Assembly (NCBI GenBank): GCA_021292165.1 | Contig: CM037877.1 | Location: 218,777,350 to 218,841,349, forward strand | Reading direction: 5' to 3' | Origin: Shinisaurus crocodilurus | Lineage: Eukaryota > Chordata > Lepidosauria > Squamata > Shinisauridae | DNA: 64,000 bases | Part shown: one piece after another, positions 1 through 10,592 of the stretch | How positions within the stretch are numbered: position 1 is the first letter of the stretch | How the letters are laid out: each line of letters opens with the position of its first letter | Position numbers and translations under genes: made by a program | Notes under the pieces: model-generated | The model's database searches: none | The model's input: only the letters and a program-made list of their open reading frames with translations | What the model was told of the DNA's origin: nothing

Positions 1-56
1 TTGGATTACAAGCACGTTTCCGGAACGAATTATGCTCTCAATCCAAGGTATTACTG
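1..56. mobile_element. Right end of a Tigger-like DNA transposon, cut by the window edge
   Basis: The terminal sequence ATCCAAGGTATTACTG followed by TA matches the right ends of the copies at 13073-13379 and 52457-52706, including the subterminal CGGAACGAATTATGCT. TA target and terminal-repeat style fit Tc1/mariner, Tigger group. Confidence 0.75.
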
Positions 57-58
57 TA

Positions 59-1382
59 CAAGGATTAAAACAGCAGCACATTAAAATTACTAATTAAAAG
101 CCTGGACAAATAAACAAATAAATACCGTAAATGAAGCCTGATGCTTGCTGTCCTTTCAGATGTGAGGTTGACTGAAACTGCAGGGCCTTCATATGCCCTT
201 CTGACACCTGAAACTCATCAAATTGAGCCTTCCAAAGTTGCCAACACTGTGCAGACCCTCCAGGTTCTGTCAACATCACTTTTGAAAGGACAGTAGGATA
301 AGGCTGCTAATTGCAAATTATATATACATACACACACACATCCTCCTTGGAAAGAGCTTTTCTCTCCCACTGGTGACAAGGTACAAGAGCCCTCCAAATT
401 CAGCCCTGAGGAAATGGCGTTAATTCCATGGGCTTCCCTTGCTCTTCCATTATCCCATCTTTCTTTTGTCTGAGGTTCAGCCACTTGACCTTTTGCACAT
501 GACTCTCTATCAGTCAGAGTGGTAATATACCGGTACACATCCTTGCAATCTGTATTAATTTCAAGCGTATTAGTACTACATACAATTGACCAATCATGCT
601 GGTTGCCATTTCAAGAGTGTTAAGAAGGAAGGAAGGAAGGACATATATAATGATAGGTAAAAGCAATTGCTTGCCCTTTTGCAGATGTCAAATCATTTAA
701 ATGTATGCAGATGGGATGATGTGCACTGCATACCCCATGACAATCCTGACAGAACTTTGAAAAGAAGATACCTATATATTTTAGTATGGAGCTCTAGTCA
801 TTGTGGGCAGCACTGTTGAAAGGACACTGAGCTAGGACGAATGATTTGTAAATAACATTATTTATATTTTAAAATAACCTGGCTGGGAAGAGTTGACATT
901 TTGCTGCTGAAAGATTCCAACTGCAGGGGGAGCTTCCAGGGCGGACAAGATAAAATGATGCCAAGGTGCAGCTACATTGGGATGCCCCTTTGGGACATTG
1001 AGGCATTTGGCACTAAACAGGGTTTTTTGGCTAGGGGATGGGGGTAGGGAATGGTGAAGTGAGAGGTCCTGCTTTTCTAAGGTTCCCAGATTGTGTGGAG
1101 AGGACTCTACATGCATGCAACTATATATGCATCAGCTTTATTTAGCCATCTAGCAGATCATGTAGGAACAGGGTCAACATGCATGATCCTGCTTTCTCTC
1201 CCCCCCCGCAAAACACACATTCATTGTAATGTTTGCACAAGACTATAGTCATTATTGGCTAGGGAGGATGAACAGTCTCAAACTTGGGCCAGATGCAGGA
1301 AAATTAACAGAGGGGCTTTCCTTTAGCGCATGTAGGGAGATCGAGAGTAGGGCCAAGTGTGTCTGCTGGTACTCCACGGAAG
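59..1382. other. No recognised gene or repeat
   Basis: AT-rich, unremarkable sequence with a short (GGAA)n run at 626-642. The open frames here are short and lack family motifs or codon structure. Confidence 0.5.
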
Positions 1383-1515
1383 AGGGATGAGGAATGTGTG
1401 GCTCTACAGATGTTGTCAGACTGCAACTCCCATCATCACCATTGGCTGTACTGACTAAGGCTGATAGGAGTTGCAGTCCAACAACATCTGGAGGGCCACA
1501 CGTTCCCCAACCTGC
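1383..1515. mobile_element. Palindromic hAT-type miniature element
   Basis: The two halves are imperfect reverse complements around a centre near 1445: CAGATGTTGTCAGACTGCAA on the left answers GTTGCAGTCCAACAACATCT on the right. The ends (GGGATGAGGAATGTGTGG and CCACACGTTCCCCAACC) match the family seen at 39521, 40075, 46291, 47476 and 61300. Confidence 0.7.
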
Positions 1516-1734
1516 CTTAGAAGGTCAAATTTAGACAAACTGACTGTAAGCCATACCCAAAAAAAGGAGTGAGAGAAATGTCCCTGAGTAGAGGTGTTCA
1601 AGTTAATTAAAAACAAATAATATGAACTACTGGTCTTGGTTCCTGTGTGATAAGGAACCAATGAGTCACACTGTTGGGGTTCGACTAAGGTGGTGAGGTT
1701 CAACATGGGCGTGTATTGATGGGCGTGTATTTCC

Positions 1735-3787
1735 TTTTTTTAATTATTATTATTTAATTAAAAAAAACATACAAAACTATAAAACACAAACATAAAACTA
1801 AAATAAATCATAAGGTGCACCCCCCCACCCGCCTAGGGACCAACTAATATACATCCATCCCCTTAATCAATTAAATTCCACATTCCAAAAATATAACATA
1901 TCCTGACAAGGATACTCCCCTTCCCCTTTATTAATACATAGTCTAATAATTGATTCCATATATCCATTAAATTATTCTTCTTTAACTGTCCCTTTTTGCA
2001 TTTGATACTACAAGTTAATTTATCATTTAGGGCTATATCCCAAACTTCCTTATACCAATCAGTTATTAGGAAAACATGTTGTACTTTCCATTTCCTCGCT
2101 ATCATTAACCTAGCCGCAGTTAACAAGTTTACAATTAGTTCCTTCGTATTTTGGGCACTAGTGACTTTATCGGTTATTGATAACAAAGCAAGTTTAGGAC
2201 AGACCTCTAGATTAATACCAATAATTTCCGATATTTCTGTAAAAACCTCTCGCCAAAATTCCAGAACATTTTTACATATGAGCATATGTACCTATTTCCT
2301 GACATCCTCTCCAGCAAAGTGCGGAGCAATTGTTATCTATTCTATTTAATCTTACTGGAATTAGGTACCATCTCCATATTATTTTATAGAAATTCTCCTT
2401 TATCCTAGTTGACATAACTTTCACAATTCGTCTATCCCATATATTGTTCCAGCCCACCTTCAAGGTCACCTCTTCAAATTCATTATCCCATATTATCGTT
2501 AGATGGTCATCTTGTTCTTCTGCTTTTTGAATCAATTTGTATAAATCCCTTGTTATACCTCTTGTAGACGTGTTCCCTTCTAAACCATCTCTAGACATAA
2601 CAATATTTTCAAAATTAGTTAAATGTCTCTCATCCTCGGTTTTCCTTTTCCATTTCTTCGACCACTGTTCTAACTGTAATAAATTTAACCACGACACTCT
2701 TCTTCTCCCAACAATTCCCATTATTTGGTCTCTAGTCCCCATCTTTTCCACCCAATCCGATAATCTAATAACCCTTGCTTCTCTTAATATACCCTCCAAA
2801 TCCACTCTTAAATTTTCGGGAAAGTCATTTAGAGCCACCATCGGAGTTAAAGGAGAAATCTCTAACAAACTTCTTAAAAAGGGGTTGTCTATATTTTTTT
2901 ATCATTTTGTTATTCTTTTTAAGAAAAAGTATATTCTCCAAAGTATTTCGTAATTCAGATGTTTCTAACTCCAACCACATTATTTCTTTAGGCTGTGCCT
3001 AAAGACATATCCACTGTATGTCTTAATTGATTAGCTATATAATACCATTTTAAGTTTGGAAGACCCCAAACCCCCTGCTTTTGGCACTTTATACCATCTT
3101 GTTTTAGTAATTCTAGACTTTTCCCCTCCATTACAATATGTATTAATAATTGTTTGCCATTCTTTAAGTTCCTTATCTGATATCGCAATTGGTATCATCC
3201 TAAATAAAAAATTAATCTTGGGCAGAATCTTCATTTTAATCAAAACTATTCTACCAAACCAGGAAAGTCCAATTTTTTTATACTCCTCTATTTTATTCTT
3301 AACCTCATTCTTTAATTTCCTATAATTCTGTTCTCCCAATTTATCTATATCTTTTGGAATTACAATTCCTAAATATTTAATTACATTATTAATCTTAACA
3401 TTACTTTTTTTCCTACACATTTCCATCTCTTCTCTTTTACTATAATTAAACAACAAAATCTTGGACTTATCCCAGTTAATCTGTAGCCCCGTTACTTCCC
3501 CAAACTCCTTTAAGTGATTTCCCATCCTATCCATATTTTCTATAGGATTTTCAATTGTTAAAAGAGTATCATCTGCAAAGAGATTTATTTTGGTCTTCTC
3601 CTGAATCCCTATCCCACATATATTCCTATCTTCTCTAAGTACATTTGCTAAAATCTCCATTATTAATGCAAACAAAATAGGAGAAAGGGGACAACCTTGT
3701 CTGGTTCCTCGACCTAGGTAAATTTGCTCTTTTAAACCGTCATTTACCACCACTGACGTAACATTTTGTGAATATAATTGATTAACA
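1735..3787 (-). mobile_element. 5'-truncated L1-clade LINE with 14-bp target-site duplication
   Basis: A minus-strand L1 copy lies exactly between two identical 14-bp copies of GGGCGTGTATTTCC at 1721-1734 and 3788-3801. On the minus strand its 3' end is an AT-rich tail (AATAATAATAATTAAAAAAA). The 5' end is truncated within the reverse transcriptase region, as is usual for target-primed reverse transcription. The insertion site sits in a short run of GGGCGTGTATT-like repeats. Confidence 0.85.
1863..3785 (-). pseudogene. L1 ORF2 remnant (reverse transcriptase core to C-terminus)
   Basis: The first open segment (3785 to 3031) carries RT motifs in order: GTRQGCPLSPILFALIMEIL, the catalytic loop LFADDTLLTIENP, then GLQINWDKSKIL and KYLGIVIP. 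A frameshift near 3060-3130 moves the conserved GVWGLPNLKWYY into another frame. The segment 2868-2272 carries WYLIPVRLNRIDNNCSALCW, and 2285-1863 carries FWREVFTEISEIIG and the terminal region, again in a different frame. The order and spacing match the C-terminal two-thirds of L1 ORF2p. The endonuclease domain and ORF1 are absent through 5' truncation. The two frame changes and missing start make it non-functional. Plus-strand ORFs over this interval are shadows. Confidence 0.85.
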
Positions 3788-3801
3788 GGGCGTGTATTTC
3801 C

Positions 3802-4571
3802 ATTGGTGTGCGTGTTTCCCATTATTGTGCTATGATGGTTTTCACCTGCTGAAGTTCTCCTTTCACAACTATTGGAAAAACCAGGTCACCTTTCTGAATT
3901 AAGCCCAGCAACTTTAGGCTGGGAAGTATTTGTTCTAGCCCTTTGTTCTAGATTTCCAGTGTGACTTTTTCTCAGTGTACCCTTTCCCCAGCTATGCACT
4001 GCGCTTCTGACTCTCATCTCTCATTTTTTGACATTTGGTTTCTATGCTTGTGGGTATGTATATCTGTGCAGTATGTCCGCATAAAGTCTGACGGTTGGCT
4101 TTTGCTTGGTTCAGGTGCTGAGGGTATGTGCTGAAATGAATGGAGCTCATCCCACTTCAACTTCACATATAATTAAGTTGATTCTTGATAAAGTCAGAAT
4201 TCTGGTTCAATTTGAATTTGTTAAAATTACTAGAATTCTATTGAATTAACGAATCATCACCACTGGATTAAGTAATATTAAGTTCTGTTGAGGTTAGATA
4301 AGCCTTTTGGGGCAAAACACATTTCCAATCCCTTTGCCAAAGTTTTCAAAGAAGCAGCAGAGCTGGACTGCAGAGTTGTAGAAGTGAATTTGACAAATTC
4401 AATGTGGCCTTAAATTACTTCCTGGAGCTGTGACATCTAATGCAAACAATGGGAGATTTGTTCACCCAGGCTCTACTGCTCTCACACATTTTGTAAAGAG
4501 GAGCAGGTAAAATTAAAATTCTCTCTCCAGTGAAAAGAAAAAAAATATCTCCATGGGCAGATCACTAAGGG
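3802..4571. other. No recognised feature
   Basis: AT-rich sequence with no conserved coding motif, tail or terminal repeat that I can support. Confidence 0.5.
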
Positions 4572-4993
4572 TGCAATTCTATGGCTAGTAGACATTGTCT
4601 GGCCAGCCATAGGAAAATCTGGAGTCCCTGCTCTGACCCCGTAAAAGCCCTCTAAGGTCGCAGTGGGGACTTTGCTTTCGGAGGGCCCTCCCTCTGCCCT
4701 AGCAGTCAGCATGGTTCTTTCCGTGCTGGCAGGAGACTGTCTTCAGAGCAGGCACGGGGGGGGGGAGGGGGGAGCAAGGCTCCCCCCATCCTACGACGAA
4801 TCCAGGCAGTGCTTCAGCCCCTCCTCCTCGTGAGCAGGGGAAAAAGATAGAAATGGCCGAAATCAGCCGTCTTTGTCTTTTGCAGGGTGGAGGAAGCGCA
4901 AAGGCAATCCTTGCCTCCGCGCTCCTCCTGTGTTCCATTGGATGCCTGTAATCCACTGAGTTCGGAGGGTTACGGGCAGCCCTATTGGATGGT
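4572..4993 (+). mobile_element. GC-rich interspersed repeat, copy 1 (unclassified, probably a non-autonomous DNA transposon)
   Basis: Begins GTGCAATTCTATGGC and ends TGAGTTCGGAGGGTTACGGG.CAGCCCTATTGGATGG. The inverted interval 55743-56187 has the same ends and similar interior: a GTCGCAGTGGGGACT-type motif, CCAGTGCC..GAAGAC-like motifs and a purine-rich block before the last 70 bp. The last 70 bp form an imperfect hairpin. The open frames of 76-86 aa here are GC-rich artefacts. Confidence 0.6.
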
Positions 4994-5140
4994 GCCGCCT
5001 GTTACCCTGAGTGGCCTGCCGATCTTTCCTGAGATGTACGCCCTATTCATGCGTTCTAAATGTGGATGAAATGTGCAGGGGGGGGGAGAGGGGGGGATGA
5101 GTACACTAGCCCTGCCCCCTCCTCAAGAGTTTCCACCACC

Positions 5141-5308
5141 CTCTACACATGGAGGGTGACTTTCTGAAGGGGAGAGCCTCTTCTACCTGTGGAGGCTGTC
5201 CCCATGATTTGGAACTCTGATTTTCCAGGGTTCCAAATCATTGGGAGAGCCCATGTGTAGAAGAGGCTCTCCCCTTCAGGAAGTCATCCTCTACGCATGG
5301 AGGGTGAT
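5141..5308. repeat. 130-bp palindrome flanked by 20-bp direct repeats
   Basis: Arms 5157-5186 and 5257-5286 are reverse complements at 29 of 30 positions. An inner pair, 5194-5214 and 5231-5251, pairs at 19 of 21. Outside lie near-identical direct repeats CTCTACACATGGAGGGTGAC (5141-5160) and CTCTACGCATGGAGGGTGAT (5289-5308). It resembles a foldback-type miniature element with a long target duplication, but the family was not recognised. Confidence 0.7.
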
Positions 5309-6553
5309 GAGAACAGTGACAGAAGGAGGGTGGAATGAGTGCGGTCGTCCCTGCTTCCCCTCCTCACACATTTACCCATATTAGGAATGCCTGAATAGGA
5401 GGACTGCAGCATGTCTTGAATTAAATGACCAATGCAGGAGAAAAATAGGTCTTGCTGCCCCTGGCCAGAATGATCTCACTGCTACTTAAAAGGGCTCCTG
5501 TGGCTGTTTTTGCTTAACGCTGCCACCACTTGTTGACAAATTGGCTTTGTTTGGAAGTCACACAAAAATGAATTTCCTCTCCCTCCTTCCTTGATGGGTA
5601 GCTTATTCCACTGTGGGTGGGCAGCCACTCCATTTGGCTAGTGTTGCATTAGACAACTCTTATTCCAAGTTCCATTATCATTTCACCCTTGTACAGTTTA
5701 CCTGTGTCCCCATAGGGTGCTGATTCATAAATGGTGGTTCGTGGACTACAGGGCCACATTTAGGAGGTCACCGTGACCATGATAAAAATAATGGGAAACA
5801 CGCAGAAAGCATTTTTAGAGCAAACACACCCTCTCTACTCTGATGTAGCTACATTTGCAGTCTCCTGCAGCTAAATTTGAGTCAGAAAAGTGTGAAGTTT
5901 TCTTAAGTGGTGGGTAAAAGTTGCTGTGCTTCACTTACTCAGTAGTGGCTTGACTGAGAAATATAGCTCTGTACCATGGTGCACTCACAAACATAGCACT
6001 TCCCCCTTTGTCCTCATTCTCTGCATTCACAACAGCAGCTTCAGAGTTTAGAAGGAACCAAGACCAAAATTGGAAGCTTTTCAGGCAGCTTCTTAGAAAA
6101 TGTGGTGGTTCCCAAAGAAAAACAAACTGGAATAATGGGCCACAATAAAGCAAAGTTTAAGAATTGCTGCCACTGAACGAAAGATTAAAATGCTTACAGA
6201 TAAATCAGTATAGATTCAGTGCATGTTTTGACAAGGAACAGTGGTGAGCTGGCCCTGTGCCCAGTCGGGGCTGTACATCATCACAAACAATGTTCACTCA
6301 CTATCTAGCTCACTCTTAATAAATTCTGATTGGGCACTAAACTTTTACAGCTTCTGTGGCTGTTCACGCTGGACCCTGCTAAATCCAGCAGGTGATATAT
6401 AAGGCTGTGAAGATGTCATTTCCCCCATCCCTGGTAAATTGAGCATGTGTGGGCAGGGCTGTTTGCTCTGTGGCCGATTGCTGTCCCTTGCATTTCCCGG
6501 TCCTTGAGATGTTCCTGACCAAAGGACCAAGAATGGAATGAATAGGAAGAAAA
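5309..6553. other. No recognised gene or repeat
   Basis: Ordinary sequence. Short open frames show no family motif. Confidence 0.45.
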
Positions 6554-6555
6554 TG

Positions 6556-6616
<61 letters not shown>
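6556..6616. repeat. Compound (GT)n(GA)n microsatellite
   Basis: Uninterrupted GTGT run followed directly by a GAGA run. ORFs rich in RERERE, VCVC, SLSL or THTH across it are translations of the repeat. Confidence 0.95.
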
Positions 6617-6619
<3 letters not shown>

Positions 6620-6812
6620 TCTAGAAAATAAAATTCTGAATACTATGTCAGACAATGATGTTTCTATCTCAGCCGCCGTAGGCTCTAATCTGCCCACCGG
6701 CTGTGCTGCAGTCCCGACTCCCCTGACTCTAGCCACCTACTACAGGTGCTGCAGCCAACCTGCTTCCTATATCCCTGCTGTTCTCACTTTGCAAGGTCCA
6801 GAAAGAACCAGG

Positions 6813-7293
6813 CAGGGCCACCTGTACCATTAGGCAGAGTGAGGCAGCCGCCTCAGGTGGAAGATGCTTGGGCCACACAGCAGCAGCAAGGTGTTGGAGA
6901 ATAGAGCTGTCTGTGCCATGCAGCCTGTCCTGTCATTCTGCCCTCCTCAGGTGCAGACAGTGGAAGATGCTGTCCTGTCACCACTGTCAATGTAGGATTC
7001 AGCTGCCAGTCAGCTTCTCTATGTGGAATGGGAAGGAACTCAAGAGAGGAAAAGCAGGCAGAGGTCAGAACCTGAGGAGGAGATTTTATTGAATGGAAAT
7101 GCAGCCTGTTATATTGCCTGGGCCTTTGATTGTAACTACCCAGACATGGGTATATATGTTGCTTTCCAAAGAAGCTTGTAACAGAAGATATATTCAAAGT
7201 AGCTTATAACAGAAGATATAAAAACAAGAAAAACATAACTGTATGCCATCTTGTTCTTTGCCTCAGGCAGCAAAATGTCTTGGGCTGGCCCTG
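6813..7293 (+). mobile_element. Non-autonomous hAT-like element interrupted by a 209-bp insert
   Basis: Ends are CAGGGCCACCTGTACCATTA and GTCTTGGGCTGGCCCTG, with flanking GAACCAGG / GAACTGGG (6 of 8 matching), as expected of an old hAT 8-bp duplication. The copy at 61915-62165 shares both ends (GAGTGAGGCAGCCG..CTCAGGT, GGC.GCAAAATGTCTTGGG). Comparison shows the stretch 7036-7244 is extra in this copy. Confidence 0.65.
7036..7244. repeat. 209-bp exact duplicate, copy 1 (inside the hAT-like element)
   Basis: Identical by eye, base for base, to 8162-8370 in the same orientation. It begins GAACTCAAGAGAGGAAAAGC and ends AACATAACTGTAT. The minus strand contains ATTCAATAAAATCTCC followed by a pyrimidine-rich end, like the polyadenylation region of an LTR or transcript. 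No obvious target duplication and no TG..CA ends. Confidence 0.9.
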
Positions 7294-8161
7294 GAACTGG
7301 GAAAGGTTCCTAGCAGGAAGCTGCTTGGCACACTTTCCTTTCCTCCACTCTGCCTCGTACCTGCTGGCTCACAGTGCAGATGTCCCATTTATCCTATGAG
7401 TAGGCTACCTCTGCCAGAAATGGCTGCCAGCTCTGTCCTCAGGGGAAGAAAGATACTTGCCAGTCAGTCTTGCAGCTGCATTCAAAATAAAATTACCCAG
7501 TAGTTAAAACAGAATACAATCTGAATACAGTGCTTTGTTGTTCCATGGCATCTGTTGGTGGCTTTCTGCAAGTCATGATTCCTTGGCATCCCCCTTCTGT
7601 ATAGATGGTAAGGAAAACCAGACCTGCCTATATGATCTGTATTCTCTATTAGGATATTTTTTGAGGTAGGAGTTTTAGTCCATATCTAGATATATAATGT
7701 TAAAAGATGAACAGTTGGATAGTTGAAGGGAAGCTCGGAGACTGGGCGTTTCCATCTTTCTCTCTTTTTAGTGCTGAATGCAATAGTTAGCTTATCAAAG
7801 TATCCATGTAATTATTCGGTAAGTTGGTTCTCAATATTTTGCAGCTGACAGACTTTTATCACTTCTGTTTAGGTGCAGAAACATAGTAAAATTCTCTACA
7901 CCATTTGGCAAGAAAAATCTCCACACCATTTGGCTTTCTAACTACAGTTTCAGTTTTTGCCTAGGAAGATGGGGCCATTTGGGCTTAATTTCATAGAAGT
8001 TGCTAATGGGCTTTAGAATTCTAATCTCTCTTATGTCATTGTGTGATCTACTCTGAAGTCACAGTCCATTTTAGCACCTCTTAGCCAATGGCAGACAGAG
8101 AGGGCCTCTGACAAACCATGCCAATCAAAGTTCATGAGGACATCAGAGCAGATCAGTCAAA
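7294..8161. other. Unassigned interval between the two 209-bp duplicates
   Basis: About 870 bp with no coding motif, LTR primer-binding site or polypurine tract recognised. This argues against a simple LTR-element reading of the flanking duplicates. Confidence 0.5.
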
Positions 8162-8370
8162 GAACTCAAGAGAGGAAAAGCAGGCAGAGGTCAGAACCTG
8201 AGGAGGAGATTTTATTGAATGGAAATGCAGCCTGTTATATTGCCTGGGCCTTTGATTGTAACTACCCAGACATGGGTATATATGTTGCTTTCCAAAGAAG
8301 CTTGTAACAGAAGATATATTCAAAGTAGCTTATAACAGAAGATATAAAAACAAGAAAAACATAACTGTAT
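8162..8370. repeat. 209-bp exact duplicate, copy 2
   Basis: Second copy of the segment at 7036-7244, offset exactly 1126 bp, with unrelated flanks (CAGTCAAA on the left, AGTAAAGC on the right). Confidence 0.9.
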
Positions 8371-8559
8371 AGTAAAGCAACTAAAACTGTACATTGGCAA
8401 GTCTTCCAGACAATTCCTCTTGGGAGGAATGCCTAAGAAAGGCGTTTTAGTCCTTCAGTTTTTGGTTTAAAAAAATCTTTTATTGTATTTTTAGAAGTTT
8501 TACTGTTGCTGGTTTTTTTACTTTAGTATAAAGTAAAAAAAATTTAGTATAAATTTTTA

Positions 8560-8715
8560 GTACAGTATAAATTTTAGTTTTATACTGTAGTTTTTAACTT
8601 TTTAAAAGTTTTATATTAAGTTTTATCATGTTGTATTTTATTGTTGTGAACTGCCCAGAAATGTTTGGCTATTGGGCAGTATAGAAATGTAATAAATAAA
8701 TAAATAAACAAATAG
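8560..8715 (+). mobile_element. L2-type LINE 3'-end fragment
   Basis: AT-rich 3' UTR, then GTGAACTGCCCAGAAATGTT..GGCTATTGGGCAGTATAGAAATG and (AATA)n. The GCCC..GGGC stem is the conserved terminal hairpin of the L2-type copies in this window. Confidence 0.75.
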
Positions 8716-9824
8716 GAAGTTTTGCAGTGGTTCCGGTCCTTCCTCTCTGGAAGGTACCAGAGGGTAGTTCTCGGGGAGGAGGCTTCGGACCCTCGGCCGC
8801 TCACTAGTGGAGTGCCGCAGGGTTCCATCCTCTCCCCGATGTTATTCAACATCTACCTCAAGCCGCTGGGAGCTATCATCAGGAGGTTTGGGGTGCGGTG
8901 TCATCAGTATGCGGATGACACGCAGCTCTACCTCTGTTACAAGTCCTCACCGAGGTTGGCCGTTGAGACCCTGTCCAAGTGCCTGGAGTCAGTGGGTGGC
9001 TGGATGGGAAGGAACGTGCTGAAGCTGAACCCCGACAAGACCGAGGTACTTCTGGTGGGGGACAAGGGGAGGTTAGGGGATGTTGACCTGGTGCTGAATG
9101 GGGTACATCTACCCCTGAAGGACCAGGTCCGCAGCTTGGGGGTCATTCTAGACTCCCAGCTGTCCATGGGGCGGCGCTGTATCAACTCCATCTGATACGG
9201 CAGCTGCGCCCCTACCTTCCTAATCACCTGCTCCCATCAGTGGTTCATGCCTTGGTCTCCTCTCGCCTAGACTACTGTAATGCGCTCTACGTGGGGTTAC
9301 CCTTGAAGATGGTTCGGAAGCTACAGCTGGTACAGAACGCAGCGGCTCGCCTGGTTAAAGGCAGCCACCGGCGGGATCACATCACGCCAGTGCTGAAGGA
9401 TTTGCACTGGCTACCATTTGCTTGCCGAGCCGAATTCAAGGTGTTGGTTTTGACCTTTAAAACCCTATACGGTCCAGTCTATCTCAAGGAGCGTCTCCAG
9501 CAACACCAATTGGGCCGCTCAACAAGATCTGCCACGGATGGCCTTCTCCTTGTCCCTTCAGCCAGAGCAGCTAGACTGGTGGGGGCGAGGAAGAGGGCCT
9601 TTCCTGTGGCGGCCCCCGTACTGTGGAACTCTCTCCCGAGTAACCTCCGCCATGCCCCCTCTCTGCTGAGCTTCCGTCGCTCATTAAAAACCTGGTTATT
9701 CAGGCGGGAATATGGGGTGGGTTAAGATTTTAAAATTTTTATATTGTTTAAATGTATTTTATTGTTTTTATTCTATGTACATCGCCCAGGGTGGCCGGTT
9801 GCTGGCCAGATGGGCGATAAATAA

Positions 9825-9883
<59 letters not shown>
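8716..9883 (+). mobile_element. 5'-truncated L2-type LINE with (AAT)n tail
   Basis: Starts inside the RT domain and ends with the terminal region GCCCAGGGTGGCCGG..CCAGATGGGC followed by (AAT)n at 9824-9883. It is very similar to the minus-strand copy at 54120-55028, suggesting a relatively young subfamily. Confidence 0.9.
8722..9725 (+). pseudogene. L2-type ORF2 remnant, RT palm to C-terminus
   Basis: Frame one (8722-9195) shows RT motifs GVPQGSILSPMLFNIYLKPL, then CHQYADDTQLYLC (catalytic YADD) and NVLKLNPDKTEVLLVGD. Frame two (9240-9725) continues with SSRLDYCNALYVGLPLKMVR, VQNAAARLVKG, HWLPF and LWNSLPSNLRHAPS to the usual C-terminus. Between them, compared with the copy at 54324-55079, about 25 bp are missing after SQLSM, causing the frameshift. 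The N-terminal endonuclease is absent. Same family as the full-length copy at 28316-31961. Confidence 0.88.
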
Positions 9884-9884
<1 letters not shown>

Positions 9885-10140
9885 TTTGCGGCCCCTCCAA
9901 AATGAGAGCAGAGAGAAACATTTCCTCGCTTCTGGAGGGAGGTTGTTCCACAGTTTTGCATCCACAACTGTAGATAGATACCTTGCTTCTAGATTGGAAT
10001 TCATCATCTCTTCCCTGTTGTCCCAAATGGTTGGGGGGGGGGGATTCAGAGTATCCTAGCTTTGGGGTGACCGTTTGATTGAAACGATCCATGCTGACTT
10101 TGTGAGTGTAGGGGAGCAATTATTTGATTGCTTTGCTGCA
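9884..10140 (-). mobile_element. Probable L2-like C-terminal fragment, tail-to-tail with the previous copy
   Basis: The minus strand encodes VDAKLWNNLPPEARKCFSLLSFWRG, matching the LWN.LP..R...SLLSF pattern at the end of the L2-type ORF2. It shares the (AAT)n tract with the plus-strand copy, so the tract may be the tail of either. Short and diverged. Confidence 0.4.
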
Positions 10141-10503
10141 TGAGCATATCCTGATGTGCATTGAAATGCCAGTGTTTTAGACTGGCACACTGTAAAACAT
10201 GGGAGTGATATGCATAGAGAAACACTCATAAGACCTCAACTTGTGCATGAAATCAGCATGGATCTGTTTGATTGGCATGCTCCCACGAGCCTGGTGTCCC
10301 ATGAGTCCTTGGCAGGTATGAAAGGAAGAGGAGTGGCTGGTGGCTGAAATATGGGGAGGGCAGGAGGAGAAGGGATAGCTGATCATATATTTAGAAACCT
10401 AGTTTATGGGGAGGCTCAGCTTCTATATTTGCACATTGCTCTGCACCAATTTCAGATGGGCTCTGTACTCTGAAAATCTAAGCTGCTGTTTCTTCATTTT
10501 TAG
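10141..10503. other. No recognised repeat; ends in the acceptor of the candidate exon
   Basis: The last 35 bases (CTAAGCTGCTGTTTCTTCATTTTTAG) have a plausible branch-point-like CTAAG and a pyrimidine tract. Nothing else supported. Confidence 0.4.
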
Positions 10504-10592
10504 ATGCCCAGATGTTTGCCCTTCTTTGCAAATACCGAGTCTATCTGAGATTGGCCAATGCACAGACAGTAGCTGTGAAGCCCCAGTAGGAG
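10504..10592 (+). other. Candidate upstream exon (possibly 5'-UTR) with strong splice sites
   Basis: An 89-bp stretch is bounded by a textbook acceptor (tract CTGTTTCTTCATTTTTAG) and a near-perfect donor (AG|GTAAGTAT). Two reading frames are almost open across it. One gives a cysteine-containing peptide starting CPDVCPSL, the other an AUG-started frame of 25 codons ending in TAG at 10587. Openness in two frames of so short a segment is weak evidence for coding. Spliced to the exon at 12759, the first frame would hit a stop straight away (G+AA, TGA), so the simplest model is a non-coding 5' exon carrying short upstream ORFs. The junction would place A at -3 of the ATG at 12760. It could also be a chance pair of splice-like sites. 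Confidence 0.35.

Noticed and set aside
2537..2953. Plus-strand ORFs of 89-138 aa at 1996-3325
   Set aside because: Antisense shadows of the minus-strand L1 ORF2.
7036..8370. LTR retrotransposon with 209-bp LTRs
   Set aside because: The first copy lies inside a hAT element whose right end follows it directly. There are no TG..CA ends, primer site, polypurine tract, coding region or target duplication.
9768..10119. ORFs with long runs of Ile, Leu or Tyr
   Set aside because: Translations of the (AAT)n microsatellite in three frames; the 38580-38885 and 59359-59559 ORFs have the same cause.
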